Shown in pieces: positions 12,781 through 25,333 of a DNA stretch of 64,000 nucleotides. The position numbers were made by a program, and so were the translations under genes. Position 1 is the stretch's first letter, and the number at the start of each line of letters is the position of its first letter. The notes under the pieces were generated by a model. It searched no databases and had not been told where the DNA came from. It saw only the letters and a program-made list of their open reading frames with translations. Location: NCBI GenBank assembly GCA_008921705.1, contig VFFE01007215.1:3303097-3367096 (forward strand), in the 5' to 3' direction. Source of the stretch: Burhinus oedicnemus (taxonomy: Eukaryota > Chordata > Aves > Charadriiformes > Burhinidae).

Positions 12781-12988
12781 TTTCTTCTTCTTTGCCTTCT
12801 TCGTGATCTTCTTTGTCTTCATCATCTTTGCCATCTTCTTTGTCATCTTCTTCTTCTTCTTGTTTGCTGTCATCATCGTCTTCATCTTCTTTGTCTTTGC
12901 CTTCTTCACCTTCAACTTCTTTGTCGTCTTGTCTTCGTCTTTTTCTTCGTCTTCTTTGTCTTCATCTTCTTCATCTTTTTCTCTTTGA
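12781..12988. repeat. Long decayed trinucleotide array, NTC on plus, GAN on minus
   Basis: About 205 bp are made almost only of TTC, TTT, CTC, GTC, ATC and similar triplets on the plus strand. On the minus strand this is a GAN/AAA array. The purine pattern keeps a period of three throughout, with one phase slip of two bases near 12920. Read in the GAN phase, the minus strand would give a Glu/Asp/Lys-rich chain. No start codon or flanking coding sequence supports a real protein, and a stop lies just upstream. The plus-strand frames of about 60 codons (12803-12988, 12813-12995) are also products of the repeat. I call it a mutated GAA-type microsatellite. Confidence 0.85.
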
Positions 12989-15900
12989 GGGCTAGCAAAT
13001 CAACAGTTGTCAAAAGGACCCACAAAATATCCACTCAGAGGATCTGAGCGTTTGTTGATAGAGATCTGAACATAGGGTTCCCTGTAGGAGGTACCAAGGA
13101 TGCTGGGCATGCTGCAGGGAGACTTCCAGCCAGCGGGTTCTGCTCCTCTCAGCCCCCATTGTTACTGGCAGGTCCCACCTCGAGGTTTTGTTTAAGCTCA
13201 AGGTAACGCTGGAATCAAATTCTGATCTTGGATACAGCTATATAAAACTGAATGTGCTCCACCAGTTGAGGTCAGAGCATGACCCTCTATCTTACACGAG
13301 TTTTGGGTTGTTCTTTTCAGCAGAATTGCTGAATTATAAACCTAAAGCTGTGGTGGTTGATCAGCTGCATACATTAAGGAGGAAATCTGTGGTGGACCGG
13401 TTGTTTTAGCAACCTCAATGTTGAGTATAAAACATACAGTCCTTCGCTGGAGTCCTGCCTTCAGGAAGAGGAGAGGTTCAGGGCTATAAAAGCAGCACAA
13501 ATCCCTGGAGAACTGGAGCCAAGGGATTCTGGTTGTATCCTTGCAATGAGAGCTGCTGTGTGTGGTAAACAATCATCAGCTCTTTAGCGATCACAGATAC
13601 ATCTTCCTCAAGAAGCAGGGAAGATAGGCTAGGTGGGTGAGTGCAAAATGAAGGCAATAGATTATGAAATTTTTAGCTTTCACTGCTGCTGTTACGAGGC
13701 TGTTCCTTGCTCTTCTCCACAGCCATGTCTGCGGGTAGGACAGGCTCAGGCTTTCCGAGGTGGTTACATGCCCAAAGGGTTTCACCAATAACTAGACCAG
13801 GATCTGTAGAAGGGACTAACTCTCGGGTACCCCAGCTGAACCCATCGCACCCAAGCAGCATGAGAGGAGAGTGTGCTGGGAAATCATGTGTGCTGCTGTG
13901 GGTCTCCTTATACTCCTCTGAACCATCCATCCGTGGTTTACCTAATCCTCTTTTTCTCATTGCAGAATGCATCTTATACACCCATTTTCCCTCATTCTTG
14001 CTCTGTTTTGCCTACTGTAAATGGTGAACTCCTCAGCAGAGTTTTCCATGCCCACCAGGATAGTGCCTGATCTAAGCCAGGCCATGATGTGCTCCTCTGA
14101 TATGCATAAAAATTGATGTCAGTTAACATAAATTGCGCTGTAGTTCTGCTCAGGGTTTTGTTTGGGCTGTTTCTCTGAATTCAGCTAACATCTTTTCTTA
14201 CTCAGTTGTATTGCTAAAGGCTCTTATGCAAGGGCTGTTTTGTTTCTCCAGCCCGCCCTCCCCTCTCCTCCCCACCTCAGCAAACAGCTTTGTAAGACAA
14301 AAGAAAAGCTGGCTAATTAATTTACCCTTTCCTCTCTACCGAGGAGAGATCTGTGTACACTTGAAATGGAGCGGGCCAGGTTACTCTTGCCCTCCCAAGG
14401 CCAATATATAAGAGCAGACCTTAAAACAGGGCTTTGTAAGTACCTATGTTTGCTCGAAATATTTAGCTTCTTAGAGCTGTGACCAATCCAAATCATTCAC
14501 TTGAGCAGAACATGATGGGCTTTTATTTCCCATTATGGGAAATACAATCTGTGCGATCCTGAGAGCGCCGTTTGGTAGCTGATGTTTGAGGGTCAGTTCA
14601 AAGTTACTGTTAGCTGTCTCCCGCTCCTGCCTTCCATTTTCCGGCTGCTCTTTTGATAGGAGTCTGCTACAGTCAGCATTTAAGTGTCCTTATTTAAGGG
14701 TAAAAAAGTTATTTTTGCCAATTTTTCTTGTAACTTTACAAATTCAGAATGCTCTCTCTCGGGTCATTTTGAAATATGGTGACAGAAATATGAGCAAAAT
14801 AATCAGCAGTGACTCAGAGGATCTAATATGTATTTAAAAGTATCAGGATATATTGTTCTATTTCCCCAGAAGCTTAATAACGAATAACCATAAACCTGGC
14901 ATGCTTATATTAATCTCTGTAGGATATTACAGTTTGCACTCAAGACCTGAAGTATTTTTTCAGCGACAGCACCAGTTGGTTTGTGCCTTTCCCTTTTCTT
15001 CTGTGCTAGACAGGTCAGTACATAAACCATCTGCTCTTTTCTTATTGCACAGAGACAACGGCTAGAAGATAATATAGAGAGAGAACAGAGCGCATTCATA
15101 TTTTCTACTGTTGAAATATTATCAACAAGTTCTGTTTACATAAGATATTTGTACACTTTGGAAGACACTTTTTGTTGATATGCCAGAATTTTAAATTGTT
15201 ACTTCAGGAATAGTTTGACATTTTTGTGTGTTATCTTTATCTCAGAGTATAAACTTACTCATGAAATTGGGCAAAAAGTAGCTTGATAACCAGGAGCAAG
15301 TTAAAACTTCAGCATTTAGGCTTAGAGACATCAATGAAGATGCTGGGGGTGAATGGTTATGTTTAGGACAGTGAGTGTCCTCCATCGTGGGTACCCGATC
15401 CAGCAGAGCCTGCTCCATCAGCAGGGGGAAGCTGCAAGGGCAGAAGTTACTCTGAGATCGTGCAGTTCTTTCCCTGCAACAGTCCCTAAGTTAAGGACTT
15501 GGGAACTTTTTGCCCTGGCAAAGCCAACAGCGTCATCAGCATCTTTTCCACCCAGTAAGGTAACACTGAGCTGGAAATTAGTCTCTGCGTTACGAGCTTT
15601 TGCTTGCTTTAGAGGAGCTTCATAGCAGCCACAGCTGCATGGCTTCTCTGGCTGCCAGCCTAGGCAGTACCTTGGTAATGCCGCCAGGCGGCTTGTTCTG
15701 AAGCTAAGTGTGTATTTTAACGTCCTCTTTGCTTCCTGATATTGAAGATTAAACACCTCTTTTGTGCTTTTCTAAAGGCTTTACCCAATTCTTTCAAGCC
15801 AGTGCACACACAAAAGCAAATCCCGCTCTGCCATCTGTGTGGCCGCTCCCCAGCCCAGCTCTGGTCCTGAAGGTATGTGTGGTATTCGTGGTCCTGGCGC

Positions 15901-16572
15901 GGCTGCAGCCGTGCTGAGGACGGATGTTAGCTGAAGTGAGTCTAGTGCTAAAATGTCAGTAGGTTTTGTGCTCTTAAAAGTGATGGACTAATACTCTTTG
16001 GCTTGCAGCTGGGATAATGTAAGTTTCCCCACGCAGTTTTGCCAAGCTTGCTCAGTCTTGGCCTATATTCCTTCTGCCGTAGAGGCTTTAAACCAGACTA
16101 GGCAAAGTACTGAAGAATATCCTGTAGGGAATAATCTTGCCCTGGGATGACGGTGAAGAAAACGATCTAATAAAGCTTCCTCACCTTTAGTTTTTATCAT
16201 TCCCTTTTCTCTAAAGCAGGTACCTGCTGGCCAGGTAAGGAATTTCGTGACATACAGACCAGGAGGAAGGACAACATCAGACCCGTGGTCTTGGTTTGTC
16301 AGCAGGTAAAAGCCAGGGTAGCTCCAGCGTAGACCCACAGGGGACAGTTTAACGTTGTCATTTACCTGGCCCTCGGCGTACAGATGTTCTGCTGGGCATT
16401 TCCATCACCGTGACAAGCAGGCGGCATTTTGTTCTCACCAAGATTTCCAAATGTCTGGAATATTGGAGCAGGAGAAACCATATCTTTTTAGAGCTTATTT
16501 TTATGGAATGTATTATGAAAAGGCGTCCTTAGGAAATAGCAAGTCACCAGAATGCTTATTAAAATGACCTTA
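12989..16572. other. Unique-looking non-coding sequence
   Basis: I see no gene. Open frames reach 112 codons (15418-15756, minus) and 106 codons (13707-14027, plus) without recognisable domains. A TAATTAATT word at 14314-14322 lies in a stretch poor in repeats. The rest shows nothing I can name. Confidence 0.55.
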
Positions 16573-16681
16573 AGGTCAGATTCTGCCACTGTTAATCACA
16601 ATAGTTGTACCTTACCCTGTGAGCTTTCCCACTGGATTCAGTGGGATTACTTAAGGAATTCAGGTACTGCCTGATGGGACC
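16573..16681. mobile_element. Short palindromic repeat, MITE-like
   Basis: The ends are imperfect inverted copies: GGTCAGATTCTGCC at the left faces GGCAGTACC/GGTCCCATCAGG-type sequence read from the right. The centre is a perfect stem-loop, TCCCACTG (16627-16634), loop GATT, CAGTGGGA (16639-16646). The central CCACTG.ATTCAGTGGG word recurs in the element at 50480-50556. Palindromic repeats of this wording are widespread in bird, crocodile and turtle genomes, and I infer a non-autonomous DNA transposon that has decayed. No transposase is present, and I cannot name the family. Confidence 0.55.
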
Positions 16682-19600
16682 AAAGTGGCAGAGAGGCTGG
16701 CCCTTAATAAGCGTAGCAGCTGTAACGCAACGTGCCTTCGTTTTCCCCTTCTGTTTTAGGTATGTAAAAATACTTCATATGCAAGTTGTTTTCTTTTGAA
16801 GATCCCTTCTTCATGAAGATGAAATTTTATGAAGCAATTGTTAATATAGTCTGTCATTTGAATCAATGTTTTAATATATTTATTTTTGTAATGTGAAATA
16901 ATCTTTGCTGAAAATGTGCTTCTAGATTAGAAGCTCCCTATTTTTTAAAAAATTCTGCAATAAGGGAAAGAAAATCATTTTATTCTGAAGTCTCCTTGAA
17001 ATTCTGCAGGTTTCACAAAGATATTTTCCAGGGTTTGTTTGTATTTCTTTTTTATTTTCTTTTAAGCCACTTCTGCCAAGTAGCCTGATTTAGAAGAACT
17101 GGGCAATACTTCATGCTCTTTCTGAAATTATAAATAGTGGACAATGACTTGATTCAGTATTCTAACAGCTGCATGAAAGAGTGGGGCCACTATACAACTG
17201 TGAATATAAATGGGAAACTCACCTATGAGGAATTATTTGTATGTCTGCAAAACAAAGTGATGAGAACTTATTTACACACTTTTATGCGCTGGGGGAAAGG
17301 GATGCAAGAATTAATTTTTTCTTCTCGCCGGAGAAGAAAACGAATTTGACTTATGTTTCACTCTCCTAAATAGGTTCTTTTCAACCAGAGACACAAACCA
17401 CTTCTTTGAGTGGTTGTGAGAACATTCTTAGTTCTGAGTGTTAGTTCAGGTTGTTGAACTCAAGGGCTTGAGCACTGCAAGATAATAAAAGCTTTCTTTT
17501 TTCAAAGTAATAAAGGTTTGTTCTTTGTTTTTTTTAAAGCCAACAAATTTTAAAATATTCAAATATAGTGTAATTCTGTGATATACAGGTTGCAGTGCAG
17601 CAGTCTAGAACTTTTAGAGGATTTCAGAGGACGGTAAAGTATTTAGCCTCCGTGCTAGTCCTGTGCTCACAGAGAAGCTTAACCCTGTCTACTCTAATGG
17701 TGAAATTGTTCACGTCAAACATCAAAGCTAGGTTTTTTGAGAAGACCTTAATAATGATTTAACTGCAATCAAGTGTGCACTATGCAAATTTAATCCAGAA
17801 GAATCAAATGTTGATATTCAAGTCAGAAAATACATGGTTTAATACTGTTTTCCTGTGTCCTGCTGATGTGACTGCAGTAATTGAGATGTTTCTTTTTAAC
17901 TTCTCTGTGATGGAAACAATCATGATTATAGAAAATAAAAATTAGAATTTAAAGTAAATTTAAGTCTGAATGATGTAATGTGAAAAGACAGGATTCTTTT
18001 GCTTCTTTCCTTGAGCCAAACTATGCCTTAAAAGTATGTATGTAAATGTCAGTGATTCTTGCAAGTTTCATGGATATAAGGGTGAAAAATCTGGTGGGGT
18101 GTTTAGCTAACCAAGAATAATTATTTCTTATTTGTTATTTTTCTAGGTGTAAAATGTTTTCCTCAAATAGAAGCAGAGCCAAAGAAATTTCTTGTTATTT
18201 TTGAACATAGATTAGTCATTGTGAACTATTAACAGGCAACTTTTATGCTGAAAATACTTCTGAACTATTTGGGCAATATTTCTGAAGAATTAGTACATTC
18301 AAAGGAGAGTGAGCTTCATATCGTATTATATGTAAAAGGAAAAAGGAGATAGTTTTTTACATTTATCAACTCCAGAAAATTCTGCTTCATCTGTTTTTTT
18401 GATAGTATGAAATTGTTCATTATCGCATATCTATAAACAGTTTTGTCCCTAAAAGCTGAAGGCAGTATTACTTCCCCAGCAAATTTTTTGTACTCTGATA
18501 TCTCATCCTCTTGAGAACTATTTTTTCCCCATGTTTAGCTCTAGTGTTCCTCTTTCTTATCCATTGTTACAATGTTATGTATCTTTCTGTATAATTTCTT
18601 TCTATCGGAGACATGGCAGATCTTTTAAACATTTGTAATTTATGGTTGCCTCTAAAATAGCCAGTGTCCAAGTTATACTCATTTTGCACTTTATCTTTCT
18701 CGCCTGCACGTGGTGGTAGCAGTACTACACCTGCAGACTTTACTTTCCAGTCTTACAACAGCGCCTGGAGAGCGTGGTCACGGGTCATGGTCCTGCAGCG
18801 CTAAGTCCAATGCCAACATAAACCAAGGCGCCGTAGCTACTGTGGAGAGTTACCAGGCTGAACATAGAACGGGGAGATGGACACCAATGTGGGGAATACC
18901 AGAAGAGCAGGGGAAGTGCTGGTCAGCCCTCAGTGCTTAAAAACGTAGGGCTTAGGAAAGGACCCCCTTGGTCAAACCTTGAGCAGGGGTTTACTGGGGT
19001 GTCTGGGGGTATGCTTTCCTTCAGTCAGGTCAACTGTGATGGGCTTCTGAAAAAGGGCCCTAAGGAAGATTGCTTTAAACCTATAGCAAAAAACTTCTCT
19101 TGGCGTATGGGGTTAAGCCTCAAGACATTTCCCAGGACGGAGAAACCCCTTGGCTTCTGTGTGTGTTTAAGTGTATTTAATCTCTTTTTCCTCAGGCAGA
19201 CAGTCCCCGAGTTTCTCATTTCATAGTTTGCGTTGGCTGGAAGCAAGAGGAGTTTATTATATTTAAATTTATTTATGTTATACTTGTGACTATTATATTT
19301 CTTAATATTTTAAAATGTCATAAACATTTCAAGTGCTGAGGGCTGAATCACTGCAAATCACAATAAATCCCAGTGTTCAGAAAGCAAATCAAAGGGGTCT
19401 GTCCCCTCAGCCAAAAAGGCCCTGCGCTGGAGGAGCCTCCTTCAGGGGGAGCGGAGGAAACCTGTGAGCCCCCCAGGGCTGGGGTGCCTAGGCATCCCAC
19501 TTGAGGTACAAATGGATTTGTGTGCTCTAGAAATGCAGTAAAAGAGCTGGCTGGTAAGTATGTAAAAGAAATATCAGGACAGTATCCGGATCATGACCTT

Positions 19601-21185
19601 TATGGGAAAGGCAACCTGTCTTTGTTGCAAACTGGTGTAGCACCTAGCAGGGGACTCCCTGGCCCCAGTGTCCTCCATCCCCCCATGAGGTCCTTGTCCA
19701 CAGCAAGAAACAGGAGATGGAGGTCCCCACCTCAGCTCACTGTCCTGGTGGAGCATGGTCACCTTTGGAGAGAGCTTGGGACTCCCTCCTCCTACTCCTG
19801 ATCCCCTTTGTACCTCCTGCTTTGGTGGCTTCTCACAGTCCTTTGCCTTTTTTATTCACCCTGTTAGACTGCACCCCCATATTCATCCCTTTTACTAGAA
19901 AATCAGGTTGAGGGCTCGTGCTGTGGCTCTAATGAGGGCCACACATGGTCAGCCACCAGCACCGGTTCCTTCCAGGACTGTGACTCCCACATTGCTGTCT
20001 GCGACCCACACCCCTTGTTTCCAGATGTGCCCATTCGCATGTGGCCACCCAAAATGTCTCTTTTAAGAAAAGAGGTGCAATCCATCTAGGAGTAAAACAT
20101 TCCTCCATAAGAGATATTCTGAGTTACAAATGCACTGGAAAGTATCACATCTTTCTGGGTCTTTAAAATACAGAAAAGAATGATTTATTTTGCTTTTTCA
20201 GTGCTTTTATTACATATCCTAGCCCCTGCCGTCTCATTCTACGTTATGCTTGCTTTTACTCTTATTATGATTGTTTTTATCGCCAGTCTGATCAGGTGAA
20301 CATCTTTGGCTTTCTCTATCAATTTTCCACACTTTGTAGTGTCGCTTTGTCTTGAATTTGTTATTTATGACTCTACTTCTGTTTTTTCCTTCCTCTTTAC
20401 CACTAAGTCAAAATGCATTTGTAGCCAAAGTTGTCATCCTTGGTTGTGCAATAGTGTTCTTGGGACTTTTTCTCATAATATAATAAATTATTTTTAAGAA
20501 TAACTTTCAGGTTTTACCATCTACTCTTCTCCTCCCAGCTTTGCTTATAACATTCCTTACTTTTGAAAACTAGTTTTTCTGATGGACCAACTCTACCTGT
20601 TTGTGAAATGTAATCTGATTCTGTGACAAATGCTCTTTTTTAGTCCAGTTACTGATTTACCTTTATTCACCAGAACACAACTCAAAATGGAAGTTTACGC
20701 TATTGCTGAACTTTCAGCCTGTAGAAAATCTCTAAAATAACCCTACTGTATCACTGAAAACTTTTTTTACATAGGAAAGGAGGAAAACTTTTGCACCTAC
20801 AAAGCTTTGGGGTTTCAGATAGCTAGTAATTTTCCTTTAACCTTGTTTACTTAAGCAGCACAGTCTGCTGGCGTTTGTAATGCTAATTTCTCCTTACCGA
20901 CTAGGAGAGTGATGCTTCTGAAGAGGAATTCAACCCCCTAATTCATTGACATCAAACTGGCTTCAGTGGAGGTTTGGGTGAGTCCATATTTCAAGGAGTA
21001 TGTATGACGTTTGATGTGTGCATCATCCATCTATCACTGAAATCTGTTGTTCTGCTTGTGTTTCTTCTACCCATTCTTCCAGAAGAATGAAGACAAGGGT
21101 GATGTTATGCTCAGGTGGAATCCCAGCTGCAGATATCCTGCCTTTGGCTTTTTCTCACCTAATGTTTGATATCAACCTAATGATA
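16682..21185. other. Unique-looking non-coding sequence
   Basis: No gene is recognisable; open frames stay below 100 codons. Notable short features are the perfect hairpin at 17317-17340, the POU/bicoid-type word pair at 17782-17796, and splice-like junctions at 16759/16760 and 18146/18147. The block 18700-19250 has somewhat more CpG and GC than its surroundings but no repeat or exon I can identify. The rest, up to the CR1, is AT-rich and featureless. Confidence 0.55.
17317..17340. repeat. Perfect inverted repeat, 10-bp stem, 4-nt loop
   Basis: TTTTCTTCTC (17317-17326), loop GCCG, and GAGAAGAAAA (17331-17340) form a perfect hairpin. It is purine/pyrimidine segregated: one arm is all pyrimidine, the other all purine. 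No T-tract follows on the plus strand, and there is no sign of an RNA gene around it. Confidence 0.85.
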
Positions 21186-21300
21186 TAGAATCAGAATCAT
21201 AGAATGGTTTAGGTTGGAAGGGACCTTAAAGATCATCTAGTTCCAACGCCCTTGCCATGGACAGGGACACCTTCCTCTAGACCAGATTGCTCAAAGCCTC
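21186..21300 (-). mobile_element. CR1 LINE, short 5'-truncated 3' end
   Basis: The plus strand starts with ATAGAATCAGAATCATAGAATGG, the reverse complement of the CR1 octamer tail. It continues with 'tttaggttggaagggaccttaaagatcatctag' (21208-21240) and the 'tgccatggacagggacaccttcc' word (21252-21274) typical of avian CR1. It stops at about 21300. Of the three CR1 copies it is closest to the consensus I remember and so is probably the youngest. The insertion is on the minus strand and carries no coding sequence. Confidence 0.92.
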
Positions 21301-21328
21301 ATATGATTTTTTTTCATATGATTTTTTT
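21300..21328. repeat. Tandem duplication of a 14-15 bp word next to the CR1
   Basis: CATATGATTTTTTTT (21300-21314) is followed directly by CATATGATTTTTTT (21315-21328). It lies exactly at the 5' truncation edge of the minus-strand CR1. It may be a by-product of the insertion or a later slippage event. Confidence 0.8.
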
Positions 21329-24300
21329 CAGGATATAATCACTTTTACGGTATTAGAAAATGCTGCACTATGGTGATTATGACTGTAACACACTAGAAGC
21401 AGAAAAGATTATGAAGCTGTTCTTCTGTCCGGTAACTGGGAGCTTAAGCTCAAATTCAGGAAAGCATTTCTATAAAAAAGCAATCTTAATAATGTGCTTA
21501 ACTTCAATCACAGGTCTGCACCACGTTAAGGCTCATTTCAAACAGAGAGAAACTTGAGAATGCATATAGGTGTTTTTCAAAATGGAGGTTTCAAGCATGA
21601 CTGTGAGAAGGGGGTTTTGCAAGAAATCAGGATGAGGTCTGTGTGCTGGTGTGGGATTGTACCCAGGGATACGTCTTTGGTGAAGGGCAGTTCCCCTGTT
21701 TTCCTAGGATTTTTGCTGCGCCGTCCCATAGATCCCACTCAGGCAGCACTGTCGTGAGAAACTCAGCTAGCAATAAGGCAAGCGAAAGGGAAGAAAAATA
21801 AAGCAAAAGTTTTCCTTACCAGTCAGCTGGGATACATTTGGCAGAAAGTAACACAGTTGTTCAGATAACTGGGCAGTCAAGCTAGAGATGCAGTCTGTGA
21901 TACCTTATTTTCCAACAAACGTTTCCACTTTTTTTTCAGTTGAGTTGCCATTGAGAAGATTTTGATTAGTTATTAGTCAAACCTATTTACAAAATTCTAT
22001 GTCTGTAGTTAATTTATGAGTAGATCTTGGCACACTTCAAACAGCGGTAATGGCTGTACAGTGTATATGGTGTACTTCTGTTTCCTGACTGGACAAGGGG
22101 AATGAGATTTCCACTGCAAATATTTTTTGTAGGAGTTCAAGATTTGCTTTTCCCGAGTATTTAAAAATATTTTTAATACTGTTTCCATAAGCGTTCTTGT
22201 TTTTGTGAACACAAAGTCAACATGGTTGAAATGAAGAGTTTAAAATTTTAAAGGAAAAATAAAGCGTTTCTTTTTTAGTGCAATCATCCAGCTTGACCTG
22301 AAAGTCACTTTAATCCTAGTTCTAAGGTTTCATAGGGAAGTACACAGCCACAGGCACGTTCACACATTACTTGTGTTCATGGAATCATTAATTGAATTTC
22401 CAAAGTCCTGTCTCAGCACATGCTACATGCAGCAGGAAGGATTCTTTAAAAGTCTCTCTCACTGCTGGATCCCAAACCCTTGTGGCAGATGGCTTCACAC
22501 AGGAGAAGGAGGAAGGGAGTACCTTAATTTCAGGTGGATAACCAGTTATGGGAACGGCCCTGTAGTGTAAGAAGCATTTCATCGGAGGAAGGGAAACAAA
22601 GTAGTGCCGGGGCTGACTACCAAGTTGCAGTTTTCCAAGTTGTGGGGAAAAAGAGTCCTGTAGTGATGTTCAAAAGCGTTTTTACTTTGTATTCCTGAAA
22701 GAGGAAACACTTTTCCTATACCATAAATAATGCTAGCAGCAAGAGAGAGCCCCTGAGCATTTCTGAGTGACATGCAAACAGAATCAACAACTTCACCTTT
22801 GGCACAGAAGTCTCAAAAATATGCAGGAAAACGCCACCCTACAGCTCTTTTATTAAAGGTGGCTTTTCCAAAATGCCCCTGATGCAGATATCCCTACCCA
22901 GCTAGACCCAGCCTGCCCCTGCAGCAGGGTGGGATGGATGTGCTGGATGGAGATTGGATTAGATCTCCTCTCTGTCACGCTCCTGTCAGTCACCGCGCGT
23001 CCCAACACCAAGGGAAACCTGGCACTGCAGGAGGGGAGCCCCAGCATTTCACCGAACTAAACCAGCCTCCCCTCTTGCTGCTTGCTAGCAGTGGTCAAGA
23101 TTGCCTTTCTCTCTGACCTATTTATTTGGGTCTTGGCATCTATCTGACTCTGTAAGTGCCGCGCAAGACCAAAAGGATCTAAAGCTCAGACTCAGCTTGG
23201 CTAGGTTTCTAGAGATTTTACAATTGAATTTTTTCTTTTACTTGTGCAACGTTTCCAAGAAATACTTTACAATATGTATTTTTTTAGCATAGCTGTCTGT
23301 CAATTTTCATGGCAAAAAAGCATTTGGAAACTGGAGAACAGTAATAGTAGAGTTGTTTTTAAAGGAATCACCCTACACCATTCTAGGCCAAAAAACTTTT
23401 ATTAAAGTTTTATGAAAATCCTCCCTGTTTTTTACATTCCAGTTGAGTCTATTAGCTTTGCAGGTTTTGATGATCTAGCAGGTATAAGCACTTCTCACAT
23501 TAAATGCAGTGTTGACAAAGGAAATTCACTAGCAAAGGTTTCATTAACTGGGGATTATACTGAAACCTTTTCCCAGAATTGCCAATAAATGGAGCCCTAA
23601 TCCAAAATTTGGCTTTAAAGTCAAGTGCAACTAATAGAATTTTGTGTTTGGTTTAAAATTACCTGTGGTTATTTTCTCATTTTTGCAATATACAGCATTA
23701 TGTCATCTGGACTCTCAAACAGCATTGTTCCTATGATGAAAAAGCAAACTTAAATCCCATGTATGAAAGAAACTTCAGTTAAATTTATGCTTCCAACAAG
23801 TCCTGTGGAAAAAGACTCTCTCCTGCGAAGATGGAGAATTAACTAGTTCCTTCAAATGATGCTGTAGGTAATGGGCACACACTGCTCAGCCAGGGCTTGG
23901 TCCTGGGCTGAAGGTCCTGAGGTGACACATCTACAGGGTGTCAGCACTGCTCGGACCTGAGGACATGCCCTCCCTGTGGTGGTCAGAGTTTACAGTAAGA
24001 AGATGCAGAGATGGGCCTGAGCCGTGAGGGTGCCTGCCGTGCCCGGGGTTTGCAATTCCCCCAACCCTCAGGTGCTCCGGCCAGGGGAAATCCTGTGCCA
24101 CCACAGGCAATGAAAGTTTTGCCATTGACGTAAGCCATTTGACAGTCTTGCCAACCTTGGTATAAAATAATTTAATACTCTCCTCTGAGTCTCTCTCCCA
24201 GCATTGAAGTTATCTGGCAGGATCTCCTGGTTGGCTCTCTCCAGGCACGTGAAGAGAGAGGCTACAGGAGCTTCCACCTTCCTCAACCAAGAAAGTTTGT

Positions 24301-25302
24301 GAAGTTACAGACTTTGGATGGGTGTAGGAGTCACATGCGGTGTTTCTAAGTTTGTTTGTGGAATACACTGGCCCTTCTTCACTCTATTTCTAGAGAAAAA
24401 AGTTGCAATGACAGATTAGGGGATTGCAGTTAGGGAGGCACGTCGGGCCTTGCCGCTATGTTGTGGTCCCTGATGCGCAAGGAGAAGATCCCTGGCCTGG
24501 AAAGGTGACGAGACCCCAATCCAAATCTCCTAAACTCTATGGGAATCTCTCCACAGATCTAATAGGTCTAGGGTTTATGACACAGTCTGTTAAGATGAAT
24601 TTTTTGCAACTACATGAGGGAGCTGAGCATAGCTTTCTATTAAAACTAATAGGAACTGGATATTTAAATTTCTTACACATCTTTGAAAGCCTTACCTCTG
24701 AGTAGCATATAAAGATCTAATGTAACTTCCATTGCACATAATTTACAGTTTATAGTTAGGATGATGTAAACTCTGGAGTTTCTTTCAAAATGTAGTTCAT
24801 TTATTTACAGTTCCCAAAGCTAAGCCACTGTTTAGTGTTCTATGAGAAGAAACCAAATATTTTGTAGTAGCAGGCACTGTGGTCTCAATTGGTGTTTAGA
24901 CTTGCATTTCATCTGAGTCAAGAAGATTGCAATATCTCATGAGGAGAACTGAGATGGAATTGTAAATCCGAAGTCTCTTTGGTTATCTTTTTCTAAAGGA
25001 GTTTGAACTCATATCACCCCTGGCTTCCTTAATGGTTTTACATTAACAATGAAGTGCCTCAGGAAAATCACAAACGGCTCTTCTGTCAACAGATAGCTTC
25101 ATTTTCTCTCCCAGATTAGGGTGGTCTGAAGCTATCAGCAGCTGATCTGACAGAGTAAATCTGAAACAAATTGCTGTTGCTATAATCCTTCCTTGGCAGG
25201 AGGTGCTGCAAAGGAGAGAAACCAAGTATTGTTGCATAACTAAATTGGTTTGGCTGGTGGTTCATTAGCATGTAGTGAAGAGTGTTAGGTTCCCTGCAAT
25301 TC
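21329..25302. other. Unique-looking non-coding sequence
   Basis: No gene, RNA or repeat is recognisable. Open frames are below 95 codons. A slightly CpG-richer patch lies near 22970-23010. The stretch 24508-24580 has wording reminiscent of the palindromic short repeats found elsewhere in the window, but I could not fold it convincingly. Confidence 0.55.
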
Positions 25303-25333
25303 CTATCTATCTATCTATCTGTCTATCTATCTA
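25303..25333. repeat. CTAT tetranucleotide microsatellite
   Basis: About seven CTAT units with one GTCT interruption near the middle. It is short and therefore only weakly expected to vary in length between individuals. Confidence 0.9.

Noticed and set aside
24508..24580. Possible palindromic short repeat starting at ACCCCAATCC
   Set aside because: The supposed right end matches poorly when inverted.
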